Source: Secundilactobacillus odoratitofui DSM 19909 = JCM 15043
Lineage (GTDB): Bacteria > Bacillota > Bacilli > Lactobacillales > Lactobacillaceae
Length of the DNA stretch: 64,000 bases
Assembly (NCBI RefSeq): GCF_001434895.1
Contig: NZ_AZEE01000027.1
Span: 181,251-245,250, forward strand
Reading direction: 5' to 3'
The notes beneath the pieces were generated by a model. That model made no database searches, was not told the origin of the DNA, and saw only the letters and a program-made list of their open reading frames with translations. The number at the start of each line of letters is the position of its first letter. Position 1 is the stretch's first letter. This document shows positions 63,802 to 64,000 of this stretch, piece after piece. A program made the position numbers and the translations under genes.

Positions 63802-64000
63802 TGTACGCACCCCTTCTCAATGTGTTTGCTTATTTATAGTTATTATGACGCGATTAAGTTTAGAATGATACAGCGAGTTATTAATAATAATAATTAAGGC
63901 CGAGAGATTATGACGGTGGTCCAGAAAAAGTCGGGCCATCAAAAAAGAGGCTGGGAAAAAAGTCCATATTGGTAAGTATCGAATTAATTTCTTAATTCGA
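63802..64000. other. Right-edge intergenic sequence
   Basis: Contains the promoter region of the response regulator (TATAAATAAG, minus strand, about 63829-63838). Also present are a GAGGCTGGGAAAAAAGTCC stretch like those in lactobacillus terminators, and a perfect hairpin TCGAATTAA/TTAATTCGA at 63979-64000 cut by the window end. Confidence 0.35.

Noticed and set aside
63930..64000. Insertion-sequence end at the right edge
   Set aside because: Only a 9-bp inverted repeat with a 4-base loop and a terminator-like stretch are visible; no transposase or target duplication.

Overview
The window reads as chromosome of a lactic acid bacterium of the Lactiplantibacillus (Lactobacillus plantarum) group. 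The evidence is a phosphoketolase gene, low-to-moderate GC, strong GGAGG ribosome sites, and five large surface proteins that end in the LPQTxE form of the sortase signal typical of that group. This assignment is inferred from gene content, not from a database match. No rRNA, tRNA, CRISPR array, prophage or insertion sequence was seen.

Layout. 1-7.5 kb holds a truncated exported protein, an ATP:cob(I)alamin adenosyltransferase, two convergent MFS transporters, a glutamine amidotransferase, and a divergent HxlR regulator/old yellow enzyme pair with a palindromic operator. 7.5-15.3 kb holds a candidate structured RNA, the phosphoketolase xfp, a CPBP-type membrane protease with two catalytic halves, a PepSY lipoprotein, a HesB-like protein without cysteines, and an MHS-type transporter. 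15.4-23.3 kb is one gene for a 2628-residue repeat adhesin. 23.8-28.3 kb is a stress/resistance block: a FusB-type EF-G-binding protein with a leader peptide and a three-stem attenuator, a TetR/reductase pair, and an OhrR-type regulator with a disulfide reductase, both preceded by the same palindrome. 28.4-36.5 kb has two more LPQTxE proteins. 36.9-43.9 kb has a pentapeptide-repeat protein, a HAD phosphatase, and a sugar or polyol operon (GPH symporter, SDR dehydrogenase, FGGY kinase) opposite a ROK repressor, with two catabolite (cre) sites. 44-55 kb has a second structured element, a fourth LPQTxE protein, an MFS/MerR pair, a HAD phosphatase and a fifth LPQTxE protein with six MucBP repeats. 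55.3-64 kb has a nucleoid-associated protein, two hexapeptide acetyltransferases, a secreted nuclease with a lysine-rich linker, a flavodoxin-fold quinone reductase facing a Crp/Fnr regulator, and a two-component system followed by small membrane proteins.

How it fits together. The polyol operon probably delivers a pentulose phosphate to phosphoketolase, with glucose repression through CcpA. The five surface proteins total about 24 kb and form an adhesion hub. Two of them (starts at 36542 and 48666) share a 5' leader in which two hairpins are conserved in shape while their arms change with compensating bases. The main novelty candidates are that leader, the FusB attenuator, two GC-rich structured elements lying between terminators, and three 10-11 bp spaced direct repeats inside the two-component operon.
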